Part shown: positions 45,534 to 54,726 of the stretch, one piece after another
Layout of the letters: every line of letters begins with the position of its first letter
Position numbering within the stretch: position 1 is the first letter of the stretch
Origin: Fructobacillus sp. EFB-N1
Lineage (GTDB): Bacteria > Bacillota > Bacilli > Lactobacillales > Lactobacillaceae
Direction: 5' to 3'
DNA: 64,000 nt
NCBI RefSeq assembly: GCF_001038455.1
Contig: NZ_LDUY01000005.1
Coordinates: forward strand, 1-64,000
Notes under the pieces: model-generated
Databases searched by the model: none
The model's input: the letters and a program-made list of their open reading frames with translations, nothing else
Told to the model about the DNA's origin: nothing
Translations under genes and position numbers: made by a program

Positions 45534-46858
45534 TTTTGCACCTTTCGTACTACAAAAGCGGCCACAACCACAAAAGCCATTCCCGTAAAGAAAGCCATTG
45601 TTGCTACTTGGCCACGGTAGTTTCCCGCCGTTGCCACAATCAAAGAAAGACCGATTGGGCCACCAATTTGATGGGCCGTATTCGTCAACCCTGAGGCAAT
45701 CCCAGCCAGTTCGTCAGGGGCCTGGTATAAGCCGGCCGACGTGACTGGCGCCAGAACCAAACCTTGCCCAATTCCAATCACCACCATTGGCAAGGCAAAA
45801 GCCAACCAATAACCTGAAGCAACCGCTGACAGAGCCGTCCACAGCAAACCAAGAAACAGCAATCCCTCCCCGACTAGCAGGATTAACTGATTGCCAAAAC
45901 GATTAGTCAACCTTCCTAGGGACAACGATACCACAAACTGAACGAATGTTAAGGGGAGAAAGGCTAAACCAGATTGTAACGCCGTCAAATGGTAACTCGC
46001 CTGCCAGACCTGGGGTAAAAAGAACCAATACGGCAGCATCGCCATCATAAAGAGCATGCGGGCCACGTAGGCACCTGCACGAACTCGATTATGAAACAAA
46101 ATCAAGGGCAACATTGGCTGTTTTTGCCGGCTTTCAAAGACGATAAAGCAGGCTAAAACAATAACGGCCAATAAAATCAGTAGCCACTGGTTACTGGTTA
46201 ACCCATCAATCAAGGCCGCTAATCCGATGACCGACAGAATGGCACCAATACAATCAATTTTTGTCTTTAATCCTGCTTTATTTGGGACAAAGCGAATCGT
46301 CAAACAGAACAGTAATGCCGTCAGCGGCACGTTAATCAAAAAACCGGCTTGCCAAGAAAATAACGTTGTCAGGCCACCACCAATTAATAGTCCCAGGCTA
46401 GCACCAATTAATAGTCCCAGGCTAGCACCAATCCCGGCTGTAACACCATAGTAAGCGATTGCCCGTGCACGCATTTGTCCCTGGTAATTATCCATCATCA
46501 AGGCCAAGGTGGTTGGCGCAATAATTGAAGAACCAAGCCCCTGGATAGCCCTCAGTGCAATCACGAAGGCAGCATTATCCGACAAGCCAATCAGCAATGA
46601 ACTGAGTCCAAAGATTGTGAGCCCGATTAAGAAAATTCGTTTGCGCCCCAGTAAATCCGAGAGCCGGCTCGATAATAGCAAAAAGCCGCCAAAGGTCAAT
46701 GTATAGGCGTTTGAAATCCACGACAAGGTGGAAGAAGAGAGGTCTAGGCTTTGACCAATCTCAGTTGCGCTGGTAAAAATAATGGAATTATCCATCAAAA
46801 TTAAAAAGTAAGCGAGTAAGGTGATCGGCAAGACCATCCCAAATCGTTGTTTTGTCAT
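45530..46858 (-). CDS. MFS drug exporter (DHA2/EmrB-QacA type) with an internal duplication
   Basis: 442 residues, 12 or more membrane helices. The start FGMVLPITLLAYFLILMDNSI has the motif D1-like LMDNSI, followed by motif A in SSRLSDLLGRKRIF. The helix 5 motif C region reads AGIGASLGLLIGASLGLLIGGGL: eight residues, GASLGLLI, occur twice through an exact 24-bp tandem repeat. Homologues normally have one unit, so the helix may be over-long. AAGGAG precedes the ATG. A MerR-type promoter drives it together with the MerR gene. The substrate is probably a toxic organic compound. Confidence 0.88.
   Translation of the reverse strand: MTKQRFGMVLPITLLAYFLILMDNSIIFTSATEIGQSLDLSSSTLSWISNAYTLTFGGFLLLSSRLSDLLGRKRIFLIGLTIFGLSSLLIGLSDNAAFVIALRAIQGLGSSIIAPTTLALMMDNYQGQMRARAIAYYGVTAGIGASLGLLIGASLGLLIGGGLTTLFSWQAGFLINVPLTALLFCLTIRFVPNKAGLKTKIDCIGAILSVIGLAALIDGLTSNQWLLILLAVIVLACFIVFESRQKQPMLPLILFHNRVRAGAYVARMLFMMAMLPYWFFLPQVWQASYHLTALQSGLAFLPLTFVQFVVSLSLGRLTNRFGNQLILLVGEGLLFLGLLWTALSAVASGYWLAFALPMVVIGIGQGLVLAPVTSAGLYQAPDELAGIASGLTNTAHQIGGPIGLSLIVATAGNYRGQVATMAFFTGMAFVVVAAFVVRKVQK
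46381..46428. repeat. 24-bp perfect tandem duplication inside the MFS gene
   Basis: Positions 46381-46404 are repeated exactly at 46405-46428. It is in frame and duplicates eight residues in a membrane helix. Confidence 0.95.
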
Positions 46859-46920
46859 TCTTATCTCCTTTAGCCTGGTTTCTTTTCAAAACCAAGCACT
46901 GTGTTTTCGGGTCAGTGATT

Positions 46921-46951
46921 ATTAAACACCCTGGAGTGAACTTCAAGTCAA
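46921..46951 (-). promoter_or_regulatory. MerR-type promoter and operator of the MFS-merR operon
   Basis: Minus strand: -35 TTGACT (46951-46946), 19-bp spacer, -10 TTTAAT (46926-46921). The spacer holds the dyad CTTGAAGT-TC-ACTCCAGG. Over-long spacers with a central dyad are the hallmark of MerR-activated promoters. Confidence 0.75.
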
Positions 46952-46952
46952 G

Positions 46953-46984
46953 AAAAAAACAGCCTTTTTAAAAGACTGTTTTTT
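46953..46984. terminator. Bidirectional terminator after the second DUF915 gene
   Basis: AAAAAACAG / CTGTTTTTT stem ending just before the DUF915 stop region and directly abutting the MerR-type promoter. Confidence 0.75.
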
Positions 46985-47000
46985 CGCATCAACTGTGCTG

Positions 47001-47855
47001 CTATTCCGTTAAGAACTGCTTGAGGACCTTGTTGACATCCTGATTTTCATGCAGCTTTGAATGTTGCGCATTTTTACCAGTAAATAACTTCTCCTGATAG
47101 GTACTTGGCTTACGGACAAAGTACTTCAGTGACTTCGACGCGTTATTCGTGATGGTCGAGTCTGACTCCTCCTTACCCATGCTATTGCCATAGATATTCA
47201 ACACTTTGGTCTGATTATTCTCGTAATATTGCTCCAAACCAGCTAATGCGACCTTTTTAAAATCAGTTTCAGATTGGCTGGCAGGATCTGCTAAGTTCAA
47301 ATTTGATTTTGGCCTTGGACTATCCTTCAAAAAGTTAAAGGGACCAGCAATCGCAATCTGTCGCTTCACAACTGGCAATTGATCGCTTTGCTGCACATGA
47401 TTTTTCAAGTAAAAAGCGATGGCCAAATTTCCCATTGAATGGCCAATCAGGTTCACAGACTGAATCCCCTGATTATGCAAATCTTCCATAATCTTCGTGA
47501 CCCACTGATTTGTCTTAGTAAAGTTAGTATTTCGATTATCGTTAAATTGCACCAGAATCAGTGGGTTCTGGTCCTCCTTCTTCACGGTACCACTAAAACT
47601 AACCTGGCCGCTTTTGCCAACCGTCGCATTAATTCTGCGGTTTGAATACCCTTGCTGGATTAAATACCGACTCATCGTCTGCTCGGCATTCCGGGAAGAG
47701 CCATAACCATGGAAGAAAACCGTTGCTTCGGTTGGCTTCGTATTGGAAATCGGCTTGGCTGGTTGGGTTAGCCAAACGGTTAGCCCAACTGCTAGTAGCA
47801 CAAGAATGACCGTTGAGGCACCCGCAATCGCTATCATTTTTTTATTCTTTTTCAT
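47001..47855 (-). CDS. DUF915 alpha/beta hydrolase, membrane-anchored (copy 2)
   Basis: 284 residues with the same plan as the copy at 26500-27348: basic start MKKNKK, membrane helix IAIAGASTVILVLLAVGLTV, FFHGYGSSRNAEQTM, nucleophile elbow GHSMGN, and a QHSKLHENQ end. The two proteins share long identical stretches (ATVFFHGYGSSRNAE, SVNLIGHSMGN, ALKYFVR/SLKYFVRKPSTYQE), so they are paralogues within one genome. Probably an outward-facing esterase or lipase of unknown substrate. Confidence 0.85.
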   Translation of the reverse strand: MKKNKKMIAIAGASTVILVLLAVGLTVWLTQPAKPISNTKPTEATVFFHGYGSSRNAEQTMSRYLIQQGYSNRRINATVGKSGQVSFSGTVKKEDQNPLILVQFNDNRNTNFTKTNQWVTKIMEDLHNQGIQSVNLIGHSMGNLAIAFYLKNHVQQSDQLPVVKRQIAIAGPFNFLKDSPRPKSNLNLADPASQSETDFKKVALAGLEQYYENNQTKVLNIYGNSMGKEESDSTITNNASKSLKYFVRKPSTYQEKLFTGKNAQHSKLHENQDVNKVLKQFLTE

Positions 47856-47911
47856 CTTACTCCTTTACGGCTAACCGATTGGCCAGGGGCTTTATGTCGG
47901 CGATTTAAAAT

Positions 47912-48943
47912 CTAAAAAACAATCAGAGACTTAATCGCTTCGCGCTGATCCATGGCTGCATAAGCCTGTTGAATATCTTTCAGCGCAAATTGCTTGGTAA
48001 AAACCTGACCAGGATTGATTTTGCCATCAAGGACCGCCTGCAATAACAATTCACGGTCATAGGTGGTAACCGCGGCAATTCCTCCGCGCAAGCCGATATT
48101 CTTCCAGAATAGGTTATTCGTATTCATCATTGGGTCTTGAGGAATCCCCACACGGCCAACGACGGCACCTGGACGGCCAAGTTGAACCGCAGTTGCCACA
48201 GCCTGCTCTGAGCCAACACATTCAAGAATAGCATCCGCACCGGCACCCGTTAGCGCCATCACCTGGTCAATCCCAGCTTGGTCACGATCGGCCACAATAT
48301 CGGTAGCACCAAACGCCTTACCCAGCTCTTGTCGGTCTTCGTGGCGCGACATCAAAATAATCCGCTTGGCACCACGCAGCTTGGCTGCAATCACCCCTGA
48401 GAGGCCCACAGCGCCATCGCCCATGACAACCGCCGTATCCCCCTCTTTGACTTCAGCAGTAGCCGCAGCGTGGTAACCGGTTGCCATCACATCCGACAAG
48501 GTCATCAAGGATTTCAACTGGTCATCGCTGTAGTTTGCTGGCTGACTTGGAATCTTAACCAGCGCCCAATCGGCATTCTTAAAGCCGATGTATTCCGCCT
48601 GATAACCGGTTGAGCCACCTTTATCAGGATCGAGGCAATCACCATCAAACCCTGCTAAGCAGGCCTGACAGTGACCACAACCATGAGTAAACGGTGCAAT
48701 AACAAAATCACCCGGCTGAACGTTGGAAACTTCACTACCGACCTCTTCAACGATTCCGATGGCTTCATGGCCAACCTGGCTGCCACCATCACGCTTGGAA
48801 ATACCCCGGTAGAACCAAAGGTCAGAACCACAAACTGATGCCCGAACTGTCTTGATGACGGCATCCTTCGGTCCCTGAATTGTTGGCTTATCAACCTCTT
48901 GCATCTCAACTTGCCCTGGTTTTACAAAAATCGCTGCTTTCAT
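47912..48943 (-). CDS. Zinc-dependent alcohol dehydrogenase (MDR family)
   Basis: 343 residues. Catalytic zinc ligands are Cys38 in SVCGSD and the His-Glu pair of GHEAIG. Structural zinc ligands are the four Cys of GCGHCQACLAGFDGDC. The Rossmann segment is AVVMGDGAVGLSGVIAAKL. It is close to the AdhA-type alcohol dehydrogenases that MerR-family AdhR controls in Bacillus, which reduce toxic aldehydes. It has its own MerR-type promoter about 150 nt upstream. Confidence 0.92.
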   Translation of the reverse strand: MKAAIFVKPGQVEMQEVDKPTIQGPKDAVIKTVRASVCGSDLWFYRGISKRDGGSQVGHEAIGIVEEVGSEVSNVQPGDFVIAPFTHGCGHCQACLAGFDGDCLDPDKGGSTGYQAEYIGFKNADWALVKIPSQPANYSDDQLKSLMTLSDVMATGYHAAATAEVKEGDTAVVMGDGAVGLSGVIAAKLRGAKRIILMSRHEDRQELGKAFGATDIVADRDQAGIDQVMALTGAGADAILECVGSEQAVATAVQLGRPGAVVGRVGIPQDPMMNTNNLFWKNIGLRGGIAAVTTYDRELLLQAVLDGKINPGQVFTKQFALKDIQQAYAAMDQREAIKSLIVF

Positions 48944-49250
48944 GTTTTAATACTCCTTTTTGCTGATTATGAACTTGTCTGTTTTAAAAGTAAAATTAGA
49001 CGTAGTATGGATAAATTCATTTTGACAAAACAATGGATGCTGTAATCATTGTTCATCATCCCTTGATGCATTTATCTGTCACTAACAACACTATCTTATG
49101 CCCTGAAGTCGACTCTAAGTCAAGAACGCTTTTCTATTTTATAGCAATAAAAAGTAAAATTGTCTACCCTGCGATGGCAAACGTGTCAAATTTTGATTTT
49201 TTCAACTACCCAGTTCTCATTCCTGCCACAGCCAACCATCAAGCGCAAAC
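48944..49250. other. Intergenic region between zinc ADH and hup, no gene
   Basis: It holds the MerR-type promoter at 49093-49123, a long 5' leader of about 150 nt for the dehydrogenase with no structure I can name, and AT-rich sequence up to the hup terminator. The reading frame 49033-49350 on the plus strand has no ribosome site and runs through the hup terminator. Confidence 0.5.
49093..49123 (-). promoter_or_regulatory. MerR-type promoter and operator of the zinc alcohol dehydrogenase
   Basis: Minus strand: -35 TTGACT (49123-49118), 19-bp spacer, -10 TAAGAT (49098-49093). The spacer dyad is CTTAGAGT-CG-ACTTCAGG, the same design as at 46921-46951. Confidence 0.7.
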
Positions 49251-49278
49251 AAAAAAGCACACTCAGCTGAGTGTGCTT
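49251..49278 (-). terminator. Terminator of hup
   Basis: AAGCACACTCAGCTGAGTGTGCTT perfect dyad (49255-49278) with a T-run on the minus strand. Confidence 0.9.
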
Positions 49279-49296
49279 AAATATGAAAAGGTTCGC

Positions 49297-49572
49297 TTAC
49301 TTAACGGCGTCCTTCAATGCCTTACCAGGCTTGAATGCAGGAACCTTTGATGCAGGAATTTGGATTTCTTCCTTAGTTTGTGGGTTACGACCCTTACGAG
49401 CTGCACGTTCACGAACTTCAAAGTTACCAAAACCAATCAATTGAACCTTTTCGCCCTTCTTCAAAGCGTCTTCAATTGATGACAAGACAGCGGCAACTGC
49501 CTTGTCTGCGTCCTTCTTTGTTAAGCCAGTCTTCATTGCGACTGAATCGATCAATTCTTGCTTGTTTGCCAT
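49297..49572 (-). CDS. hup: DNA-binding protein HU
   Basis: 91 residues, the full HU fold: [23 protein letters not shown] for the dimer helices, then [20 protein letters not shown] and the flexible beta-arm [19 protein letters not shown] with the intercalating Pro. It compacts and bends DNA. GAGGAG precedes the ATG. It lies downstream of der as in many Lactobacillaceae. A GCTAACG / CGTTAGC dyad at 49610-49630 lies in its leader. Confidence 0.97.
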   Translation of the reverse strand: MANKQELIDSVAMKTGLTKKDADKAVAAVLSSIEDALKKGEKVQLIGFGNFEVRERAARKGRNPQTKEEIQIPASKVPAFKPGKALKDAVK

Positions 49573-49786
49573 TCCTTTTCTCCTCGCTAATAATTAATTT
49601 AGAATATCCGCTAACGTGACAATCGTTAGCAGCTTGGGAACGCTACCGTGGCAACTTCCATAAAGATAGGATAGCACATGTAAATTAAAATGTGTAGGCA
49701 TAAAGCCCAATTTCATGCGGTAATTGCGGTTTTCCGCACATTTGCAAGTGAATCCTCACAGTACTGAAACTTTCAACGATAAAACG

Positions 49787-51097
49787 TTACTTTCGCTGAC
49801 GAATAATCAGCTTGATCGGCGTTCCAGAGAAGTCAAACGCGGCTCGAATTTGGTTCTCTAGGAAACGCTGGTATGAAAAATGCATCAGTTCAACGTCGTT
49901 GACAAAGACAACAATCGTTGGTGGTTCGATTGCCACTTGAGTGGCGTAATAAACACGCAAACGGCGACCGTTATCAGATGGTGCCGGATTAGTAGCCAAA
50001 GCATCCATCAAGACATCATTCAATGTTGATGATGAAACCCGCTTCTGATGGTTGTCATTTACGGCCAAAATTAAATCAGGCAGGCGGTCTAAGCGCTGAC
50101 CAGTCTTCGCTGAAACAAAGACAATTGGTGCATAGTCCAAAAACTTAAATTCGTCGCGAATCAAGTTTTCAAAATCAGTCATGGTATGCGTGTCTTTTTC
50201 GATGGCATCCCACTTATTGATAACAATCACCAAGGCCTTCCCGGCCTCATGCGCATACCCCGCAACGTGCTTATCTTGCTCACGAATACCGGTTTCAGCA
50301 TCCAAGACCATCAAGACCACTTGTGATTCATCAATGGCCTTCATGGCCCGCATGACCGAATAACGTTCCGTATTTTCGTAAACCTTACCACGCTTACGAA
50401 TTCCGGCCGTATCAACCATCACAAATTCATCACCCTCAGAGGTAATAAAACGCGTGTCAATCGCATCACGGGTCGTGCCTTCAATATTTGAGACAATCAT
50501 CCGATCTTCGCCCAGGATGGCGTTAACGATTGATGATTTTCCGACGTTTGGGCGCCCAATAATCGAGAACCGAACGGCGTCATCGTCTTGTTCTGCGGCT
50601 TCATCTGGGAAATGCTTGACGATTTCATCCAAAACATCACCCAAACCAATTCCGTGTAATCCAGATACGGGATAAGGGTCGCCCATTCCTAATGAATAGA
50701 AGTCATAAATATCTGCCCGCATTTCAGGATTATCGACCTTATTGACCGCCAAAACAACTGGCTTATCAGTACCATAAAGCAAATTAGCCACGGCTTGGTC
50801 ATCGGCTGTCAGGCCTTCTCGACCAGAAACAACCATCAAAATGACGTCAGCTTCATCAATGGCTAATTCAACCTGGGCACGAATTTCCGTTAAAAATGGG
50901 GCATTTCCCATTTCCAACCCTCCGGTATCAATCATCCGGAAGTCATAATTTAGCCATTCTGCCCGTGCGTACAAACGGTCACGAGTAACCCCTGGCATAT
51001 CCTCGACAATGGCGATTCGATCGCCAACAATGCGGTTAAATAGCGTGGACTTTCCAACATTTGGACGACCCACTACGGCTACAATCGGTGCTGCCAT
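49787..51097 (-). CDS. der: Ribosome biogenesis GTPase Der (EngA)
   Basis: 436 residues from ATG 51097 (AAGGAG upstream; the reading from 51115 adds six residues without support). Two GTPase domains in tandem: first [19 protein letters not shown]; second [22 protein letters not shown]-terminal KH-like domain follows. It is needed for 50S subunit maturation. Confidence 0.97.
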   Translation of the reverse strand: MAAPIVAVVGRPNVGKSTLFNRIVGDRIAIVEDMPGVTRDRLYARAEWLNYDFRMIDTGGLEMGNAPFLTEIRAQVELAIDEADVILMVVSGREGLTADDQAVANLLYGTDKPVVLAVNKVDNPEMRADIYDFYSLGMGDPYPVSGLHGIGLGDVLDEIVKHFPDEAAEQDDDAVRFSIIGRPNVGKSSIVNAILGEDRMIVSNIEGTTRDAIDTRFITSEGDEFVMVDTAGIRKRGKVYENTERYSVMRAMKAIDESQVVLMVLDAETGIREQDKHVAGYAHEAGKALVIVINKWDAIEKDTHTMTDFENLIRDEFKFLDYAPIVFVSAKTGQRLDRLPDLILAVNDNHQKRVSSSTLNDVLMDALATNPAPSDNGRRLRVYYATQVAIEPPTIVVFVNDVELMHFSYQRFLENQIRAAFDFSGTPIKLIIRQRK

Positions 51098-51116
51098 ATT
51101 CCCGCTCCTTTCCAAT

Positions 51117-51141
51117 AAAAAAAGACTGGATAACCAGCCTT
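51117..51141 (-). terminator. Hairpin between rpsA and der
   Basis: AGGCTGG / CCAGTCT stem with a T-run on the minus strand, 15 nt after the rpsA stop. Readthrough to der is likely because no strong der promoter is seen. Confidence 0.7.
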
Positions 51142-51155
51142 TCCATTTTTAAATC

Positions 51156-52346
51156 TTACAACTTGTCGCCGAAGATGTCGCCCAAAGTAGCGGCACCTTC
51201 ATCGTCTTGTTGGAAGGCTGCCATGTCAGCACGTGAAGCGCCACGGTTGTCATCGCGGTCTTCACGTTGGTTGGCTGGCTTTTCTTCCAAAGCCTTCATT
51301 GACAATGAGATACGTTCTTCGGCTGGCTTAACATCCAACACTTGAACCTTTACCTTGTCACCAGACTTCAAAACGTCGGCTGGGTTTTCAACACGCTTGT
51401 GTGAAATTTGTGAAACGTGAACCAATCCTTCAATACCAGGGAAGATTTCAACGAATGCACCAAAGTCCTTTACGCGCTTAACTGTTCCTTCCAGAACAGT
51501 ACCAGCTGGGGCCTTTTCTGCAACTTCATCCCAAGGACCTGGCTGGGTTGCCTTGATTGAAAGTGAGATACGTCCACGATCAGTGTCCAAGGCCAAAATC
51601 TTAACGTTAACCTTTTCACCCTTTGACAAAACATCTGATGGGTTCTTAACACGGTCATGTGAGATTTCAGAAACGTGAACCAATCCGTCCACGCCGCCCA
51701 AGTCAACGAAAGCACCGAAGTCAGTCAAACGAGCAACAGTTCCTTCAACAACTTCGCCAACAGTCAAACGGCTGAATGCTTCAGCCAACTTTTCGGCACG
51801 TTCTTGGGCTGCAACAGCCTTACGTGACAAAATCAAACGGGCCTTGGCTGGGTCGATTTCGATTACTTCTGCCTTGATGTCTTGTCCCTTGAATTGGTTC
51901 AAGTCTGAAACAAAGCGTTCTGCAACCATTGATGCAGGTACGAAACCACGGATACCAGCAACATCAACAATCAAACCACCACGAACAGCGTTGATAACCT
52001 TCGCATCAACAACATCACCTTCGTTAAATGACAATGATTCCCAAGCCTTACGGGCTTCCAATCGCTTCTTTGACAACAAGTAGGCAACGCCTTCCTTGTC
52101 ACTCGTTACGTTCGAAACAACAACAGTTTCGATGGTGTCACCGACCTTCAAATCGTCGGCCAAATTGACGCTACGATCGTCAGAGTACTCACGCGCTGGC
52201 ACAACTCCTTCTTCTCCGGTGTGAAGACCGATAACTGCTTGGTTATCGTTGTCGATTGCTAGCACTTCGCCAGTTACGACGTCCCCTACCTTAATTTGGT
52301 CAGCACTTTCCAGAGCTGCTAATAATTCGCTGTTAGTATCACTCAT
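51156..52346 (-). CDS. rpsA: S1-domain RNA-binding protein (ribosomal protein S1-like, YpfD)
   Basis: 396 residues, four S1 domains starting near residues 18, 105, 190 and 275. The last two show the canonical GTVARLTDFGAFVDLGG...GLVHVSEIS and GTVKRVKDFGAFVEI...GLVHVSQIS. The acidic tail is REDRDDNRGASRADMAAF. Gram-positive S1 homologues are shorter than the six-domain E. coli protein, as here. The order cmk-rpsA-der is conserved in Firmicutes. Confidence 0.93.
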   Translation of the reverse strand: MSDTNSELLAALESADQIKVGDVVTGEVLAIDNDNQAVIGLHTGEEGVVPAREYSDDRSVNLADDLKVGDTIETVVVSNVTSDKEGVAYLLSKKRLEARKAWESLSFNEGDVVDAKVINAVRGGLIVDVAGIRGFVPASMVAERFVSDLNQFKGQDIKAEVIEIDPAKARLILSRKAVAAQERAEKLAEAFSRLTVGEVVEGTVARLTDFGAFVDLGGVDGLVHVSEISHDRVKNPSDVLSKGEKVNVKILALDTDRGRISLSIKATQPGPWDEVAEKAPAGTVLEGTVKRVKDFGAFVEIFPGIEGLVHVSQISHKRVENPADVLKSGDKVKVQVLDVKPAEERISLSMKALEEKPANQREDRDDNRGASRADMAAFQQDDEGAATLGDIFGDKL

Positions 52347-52521
52347 GACGTCAAACGTCCTCCTACAATTTACACTTATAAGGGTATTTTATCAGAGAGT
52401 AGCTGATTTTCCTAGTCTAATTTTAAAAAAATTAGGACTAGACCAACTACTTCGTCTAAATGTTTCGTAAAAACACGAACCGTTTTCCCTATTGCTTTCT
52501 ATTTTAACAGATTTTTCTAAA

Positions 52522-52547
52522 ATAAAAAGACCACCTTACTGGTGATC
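52522..52547 (-). terminator. Terminator overlapping the cmk stop
   Basis: GATCACC / GGTGGTC stem (one G-U) includes the cmk stop codon and is followed by TTTTTATTTT on the minus strand. Confidence 0.7.
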
Positions 52548-53213
52548 TTTGATAATTTGCTTGATTGTGGCCACGACCTGGTCAATACTTTGGCCAGTAG
52601 TGTCGACCGTTAGCGCATCTTCGGCCTTTGTCAGCGGTGAAATGGAACGATGGGAATCCTTATAATCCCGCTCCTCAATTTCCTTTTTCAGGGTTTCAAA
52701 ATCAGGGTTCATCCCTTTGGCCTGATTTTCCTTGAAACGACGCTCAGCGCGTTCATCGACTGAAGCCACCAAGAAAATTTTCACTTGAGCATCTGGCAAA
52801 ACGGTTGTGCCAATATCACGGCCATCCATGATTACTGGTTGCTGATCAGTCAAAGCGCGCTGACGGTCAACTAAATTAGCTCGAACCGCCTGATAGGAAG
52901 AAACCAAAGAAACGTTGTTCGTAATTTCAGTTGAACGAATTTCTTCCGTTACTTCTTGCCCATTCAACAAAACATGTTGCAGTGGTTCGCCCGGTAAAAA
53001 AGCAATTTCAATTTTTGGTAGCAAGGCAACAATCCCCGCCTCATCTTCGTATGCAAGTCCCGCCTGTTTGGCCGCCAAGGTAATGGCGCGATACATCGCA
53101 CCAGTGTCAACGTAAACATACTTTAAATCGGTCGCTAAAATTTTAGCAATCGTTGATTTTCCAGCTGATGCTGGTCCATCAATTGCAACTTGAAAATGAG
53201 CAGGTTGAGTCAT
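52536..53213 (-). CDS. cmk: Cytidylate kinase
   Basis: 225 residues. It phosphorylates CMP and dCMP with ATP. P-loop GPASAGKST near residue 14, then [16 protein letters not shown], the NMP-binding region, [14 protein letters not shown] and [18 protein letters not shown] precedes the ATG with a longish spacer. First of the cmk-rpsA-der-hup cluster, 18 nt after the LysM gene. Confidence 0.96.
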   Translation of the reverse strand: MTQPAHFQVAIDGPASAGKSTIAKILATDLKYVYVDTGAMYRAITLAAKQAGLAYEDEAGIVALLPKIEIAFLPGEPLQHVLLNGQEVTEEIRSTEITNNVSLVSSYQAVRANLVDRQRALTDQQPVIMDGRDIGTTVLPDAQVKIFLVASVDERAERRFKENQAKGMNPDFETLKKEIEERDYKDSHRSISPLTKAEDALTVDTTGQSIDQVVATIKQIIKDHQ

Positions 53214-53231
53214 AGGGATTAAAATTTCCTC

Positions 53232-53786
53232 TTACTTAATTCTCAAAGCTTGTCCAGCAAACTTTGAATAGTTTTGAGCAGTAACACCAGGATTCAAAGC
53301 ATAAATCTGGTCAGTGGTTGTACCATGAGTTACCGCAAAGTTATAGAGCGTTTGGTTAGCACCCAAGGTCGCTGTATTGGCAGCCGCCGCAGAAGCTGCT
53401 GCTTGGTCATCACTTGACTGGGCTGCCTGGCTTTGACTTGACTGCGCAGCAGACTCCGATTGACTAGCTGATGTAGCTGATTGACTAGTTGAAGACTGAG
53501 CAGCGCTGGTTGCATCAGACGATTGTGAACTAGCAGAAGACGTTGCCGACTGGCTAGTTTTTTTGGAACTATTAGAACTAGATGTTGTCTTCACCATTTT
53601 TGGTGAATTTTTCACCAATCCATAAACAGGCGCCGACGCTAATAAGACTAACGACAGCAAAACCAAAAGCACGACGAGTCCGCCGTGGCTTTTTGGCCGT
53701 GGTTCTTTTTTAGGATGCTCCTGATTTTCATGCTGGCGATCAAAACGTTGCCGGCGCGATAATGTTGGTGCTGTTTGGTCGTTCAT
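53232..53786 (-). CDS. Membrane-anchored LysM-domain protein
   Basis: 184 residues from ATG 53786 (AGGAGG upstream). A basic cytoplasmic start is followed by a single membrane helix (LVVLLVLLSLVLLASAPVYG), a 75-residue low-complexity Ser/Gln/Ala/Thr linker and a C-terminal LysM domain (TLYNFAVTHGTTTDQIYALNPG) that binds peptidoglycan. This is the form often found next to cmk in lactobacilli. It is probably an envelope protein; no catalytic domain is present. Confidence 0.88.
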   Translation of the reverse strand: MNDQTAPTLSRRQRFDRQHENQEHPKKEPRPKSHGGLVVLLVLLSLVLLASAPVYGLVKNSPKMVKTTSSSNSSKKTSQSATSSASSQSSDATSAAQSSTSQSATSASQSESAAQSSQSQAAQSSDDQAAASAAAANTATLGANQTLYNFAVTHGTTTDQIYALNPGVTAQNYSKFAGQALRIK

Positions 53787-53860
53787 TTTCAAGACCTCCT
53801 ATGAGTTCGTTCTTAAGTCAAGTCTAACACGGAAGGTTGCTTAAAAATGATAACCTTTTC

Positions 53861-54442
53861 TTAAGAACGAAAGCTTTTCTTAAAGGGTGCCAAGATTGCA
53901 ACAACCATCACAGAAACGATAAACCAAATCAAACCTTCCAAAAGATTGAATGGGACAACCATCCCCCACAAGTAAACTTTGATGCCAATAAACTTAGCAA
54001 TATCGAAGTTTGCAAAGCGGGCATAGAGTGGAATGGCCCAAACAATGTTGACAAGGTACGCCATCACGGTCATGGCAACAGCGGCAACAATCGCACTAAC
54101 AGACTGCCATAACCACTTTGGCCAGCGAACTTCAACTTTGACCATGACTGCCAAAACCAACAAGAATGTCAAAGCAATCACAAAGTTAACCGGCATTCCA
54201 ATATAGGTATTGGCGCCTTCGTTAAACAAAATCAGTTTCAACAGCGTCCGAATAACTAGCACCCAAACGGCTGAACCTAACCCTAACCAGGAAAAGGCTA
54301 GGAAAGCGGGCACAATTGAAAAATCAATTTTCAAAAATGATGCGCCAGGAATGATCGCAATTTGTGGAAAAATCATCAATGCAAAGGAAATTGCACTGAA
54401 AACGGCGACCAGGGTGAGTTTCTTAGTAGTGTTTCTTGTCAT
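53861..54442 (-). CDS. ribU: Riboflavin ECF transporter S component RibU
   Basis: 193 residues, six membrane helices. LVAVFSAISFALMIFPQ with IIPGASFLKIDFSIVPAFLA is the RibU riboflavin-site signature. It captures riboflavin and works with a shared EcfAA'T module not present in this window. It stands directly behind an FMN riboswitch. AAAGGAG lies 7 nt before the ATG. Confidence 0.95.
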   Translation of the reverse strand: MTRNTTKKLTLVAVFSAISFALMIFPQIAIIPGASFLKIDFSIVPAFLAFSWLGLGSAVWVLVIRTLLKLILFNEGANTYIGMPVNFVIALTFLLVLAVMVKVEVRWPKWLWQSVSAIVAAVAMTVMAYLVNIVWAIPLYARFANFDIAKFIGIKVYLWGMVVPFNLLEGLIWFIVSVMVVAILAPFKKSFRS

Positions 54443-54457
54443 TTTCTACTCCTTTGG

Positions 54458-54474
54458 GCCTAAAAAAGGCCCTA
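54458..54474 (-). promoter_or_regulatory. Hairpin next to the ribU ribosome site
   Basis: GGGCCT-TTTTT-AGGCCC directly before AAAGGAG. An upstream GGCC can compete for the same bases and form a terminator ending in T6, so this is probably the expression platform of the FMN riboswitch. Confidence 0.5.
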
Positions 54475-54531
54475 CTTCACCCGGGGTAAAATAAAGGCCA
54501 GCAAAAAATAGACTGTACTTTAAACTTCTTT

Positions 54532-54655
54532 ATACCCGACTGTACGGTCGGCTCTGGATTAAAACCAGATCAGCTGCCTTTCGACAGGTCGCGGGCTTGT
54601 CAGCTATTGCTGCTTCACCGCCGGTTGGGACTTTCACCCGACCCCGAAGTTTTAT
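54532..54655 (-). promoter_or_regulatory. FMN riboswitch (RFN element) upstream of ribU
   Basis: On the minus strand: CTTCGGGGTCGGGTGAAAG, CCCAACCGGCGGTGA, AAGCCCGCGACC, then GATCTGGTT..AATCCAGAGCCGAC and the ACAGTCGGGTATAAAG closing strand. All conserved RFN blocks are in order. Confidence 0.95.
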
Positions 54656-54674
54656 TTATATTTGAAACAAGAGT

Positions 54675-54703
54675 AGTATAGCACAACGCAGAAAACTTGC
54701 CAA
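54675..54703 (-). promoter_or_regulatory. Promoter of the FMN riboswitch transcript
   Basis: Minus strand: -35 TTGGCA (54703-54698), 17-bp spacer, -10 TATACT (54680-54675). Confidence 0.7.
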
Positions 54704-54726
54704 GAAAAAAAGACATTTTTACCGTC

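Noticed and set aside
49033-49350. Plus-strand ORF of 105 codons before hup
   Set aside because: No ribosome site, it runs through the MerR-type promoter and the hup terminator, and its composition is not protein-like.
49610-49630. GCTAACG / CGTTAGC dyad in the hup leader as a terminator or riboswitch
   Set aside because: No T-run and no known aptamer; a protein site is possible but unsupported by a second copy.
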